A stretch of DNA of 64,000 nt from Cellulomonas sp. PhB150 (lineage in GTDB: Bacteria; Actinomycetota; Actinomycetes; Actinomycetales; Cellulomonadaceae). A program made the position numbers and the translations under genes. Below the pieces are notes generated by a model that saw only the letters and a list, made by a program, of their open reading frames with translations, had not been told where the DNA came from and made no database searches. Positions 63,893 to 64,000 of this stretch are shown here, in pieces. Positions within the stretch are counted from its first letter, which is position 1. Each line of letters opens with the position of its first letter. Location: NCBI RefSeq assembly GCF_003755175.1, contig NZ_RKHX01000002.1, positions 310,001-374,000 of the forward strand, written 5' to 3'.

Positions 63893-64000
63893 GTGGCGCG
63901 AATCGGGGACGGGGCCGATCTCCTCAAGTGCTCGTTCTGCGGCAAGTCCCAGAAGCAGGTCAAGAAGCTCATCGCGGGCCCGGGCGTCTACATCTGCGAC
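63893..64000 (+). CDS. clpX: ClpX ATPase subunit (5' end only)
   Basis: The first 36 codons of ClpX, open to the right edge. [36 protein letters not shown] is the N-terminal zinc-binding domain: Cys13, Cys16 and Cys35 are three of four zinc ligands. The start is GTG 63893, six bases after AAGGGACATG. ClpX unfolds substrates and feeds them to ClpP1P2. Confidence 0.93.
   Translation, partial: MARIGDGADLLKCSFCGKSQKQVKKLIAGPGVYICD

Overview
The window is chromosomal DNA from a very GC-rich actinobacterium, most like Cellulomonas or another Cellulomonadaceae/Micrococcales genus. The evidence is strong third-position GC bias in every gene, many GTG starts, a mycothiol-type nitroreductase, an IdeR/DmdR-type iron box, a ClgR-type box ahead of clpP1P2, a LAxTG sorting signal and the gene order. 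From memory of the Mycobacterium tuberculosis map, 14-64 kb carries many of the same genes as Rv2460c-Rv2478c (clpP2, clpP1, tig, rpiB, mycothiol nitroreductase, pepN, glbO, a thioesterase, ettA, ssb), so most of it is ancient actinobacterial backbone. There are no insertion sequences, phage genes, CRISPR arrays or rRNA genes.

Layout. 0-10.8 kb: partial oligoribonuclease (orn), PAP2 phosphatase, small membrane proteins, LysR regulator divergent from an alpha/beta hydrolase and an SDR dehydrogenase, HrpB helicase, nitroreductase, small secreted and membrane proteins, a duplicated pair of tiny two-TM genes, and tRNA-Arg(TCT). 10.9-20.2 kb: two paralogous two-gene cassettes of dynamin-like/YfjP-like membrane GTPases flank ssb and ettA; this is the most unusual architecture here. 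20.2-26.4 kb: hotdog thioesterase, a secreted repeat protein, an SDR-DUF2867 protein, topoisomerase IB, TesB thioesterase and group II truncated haemoglobin. 26.4-30 kb: PTS enzyme I divergent from stand-alone EIIB and EIIA, then an MscS channel. 30-41.3 kb: prolyl oligopeptidase, 4-alpha-glucanotransferase, a P-loop kinase without a canonical start, aminopeptidase N, mycothiol-dependent nitroreductase, M13 peptidase, rpiB.

41.3-49 kb: methyltransferase/Eis-like acetyltransferase pair, alkyltransferase-like protein/LLM flavin oxidoreductase pair, GntR/DUF1648 pair, cysK-cysE behind a 23-codon cysteine-rich leader peptide, and a PASTA-like lipoprotein. 49-53 kb: an iron-siderophore ABC uptake operon behind an iron box. 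53-58.5 kb: M23 endopeptidase with Pro-Lys-Thr repeats, a YCII protein, an HTH_42 DNA glycosylase-like protein and a sortase-anchored surface protein. 58.5-64 kb: tRNA-Gly(TCC), tRNA-Pro(TGG), an acyl-CoA synthetase with a palindromic operator, then tig, clpP1, clpP2 and the start of clpX.

Several sets work together: tig, ClpP1P2 and ClpX in protein folding and turnover; CysE and CysK in cysteine synthesis, probably under cysteine-sensing attenuation; the SBP, two permeases and ATPase in iron uptake; and the paired GTPases, which probably act as membrane-associated heteromers. The best candidates for new biology are the duplicated GTPase cassettes, the cysK leader peptide, the P-loop kinase start, the duplicated small-protein locus and the intergenic palindrome/19-bp repeat cluster near 25.85 kb.
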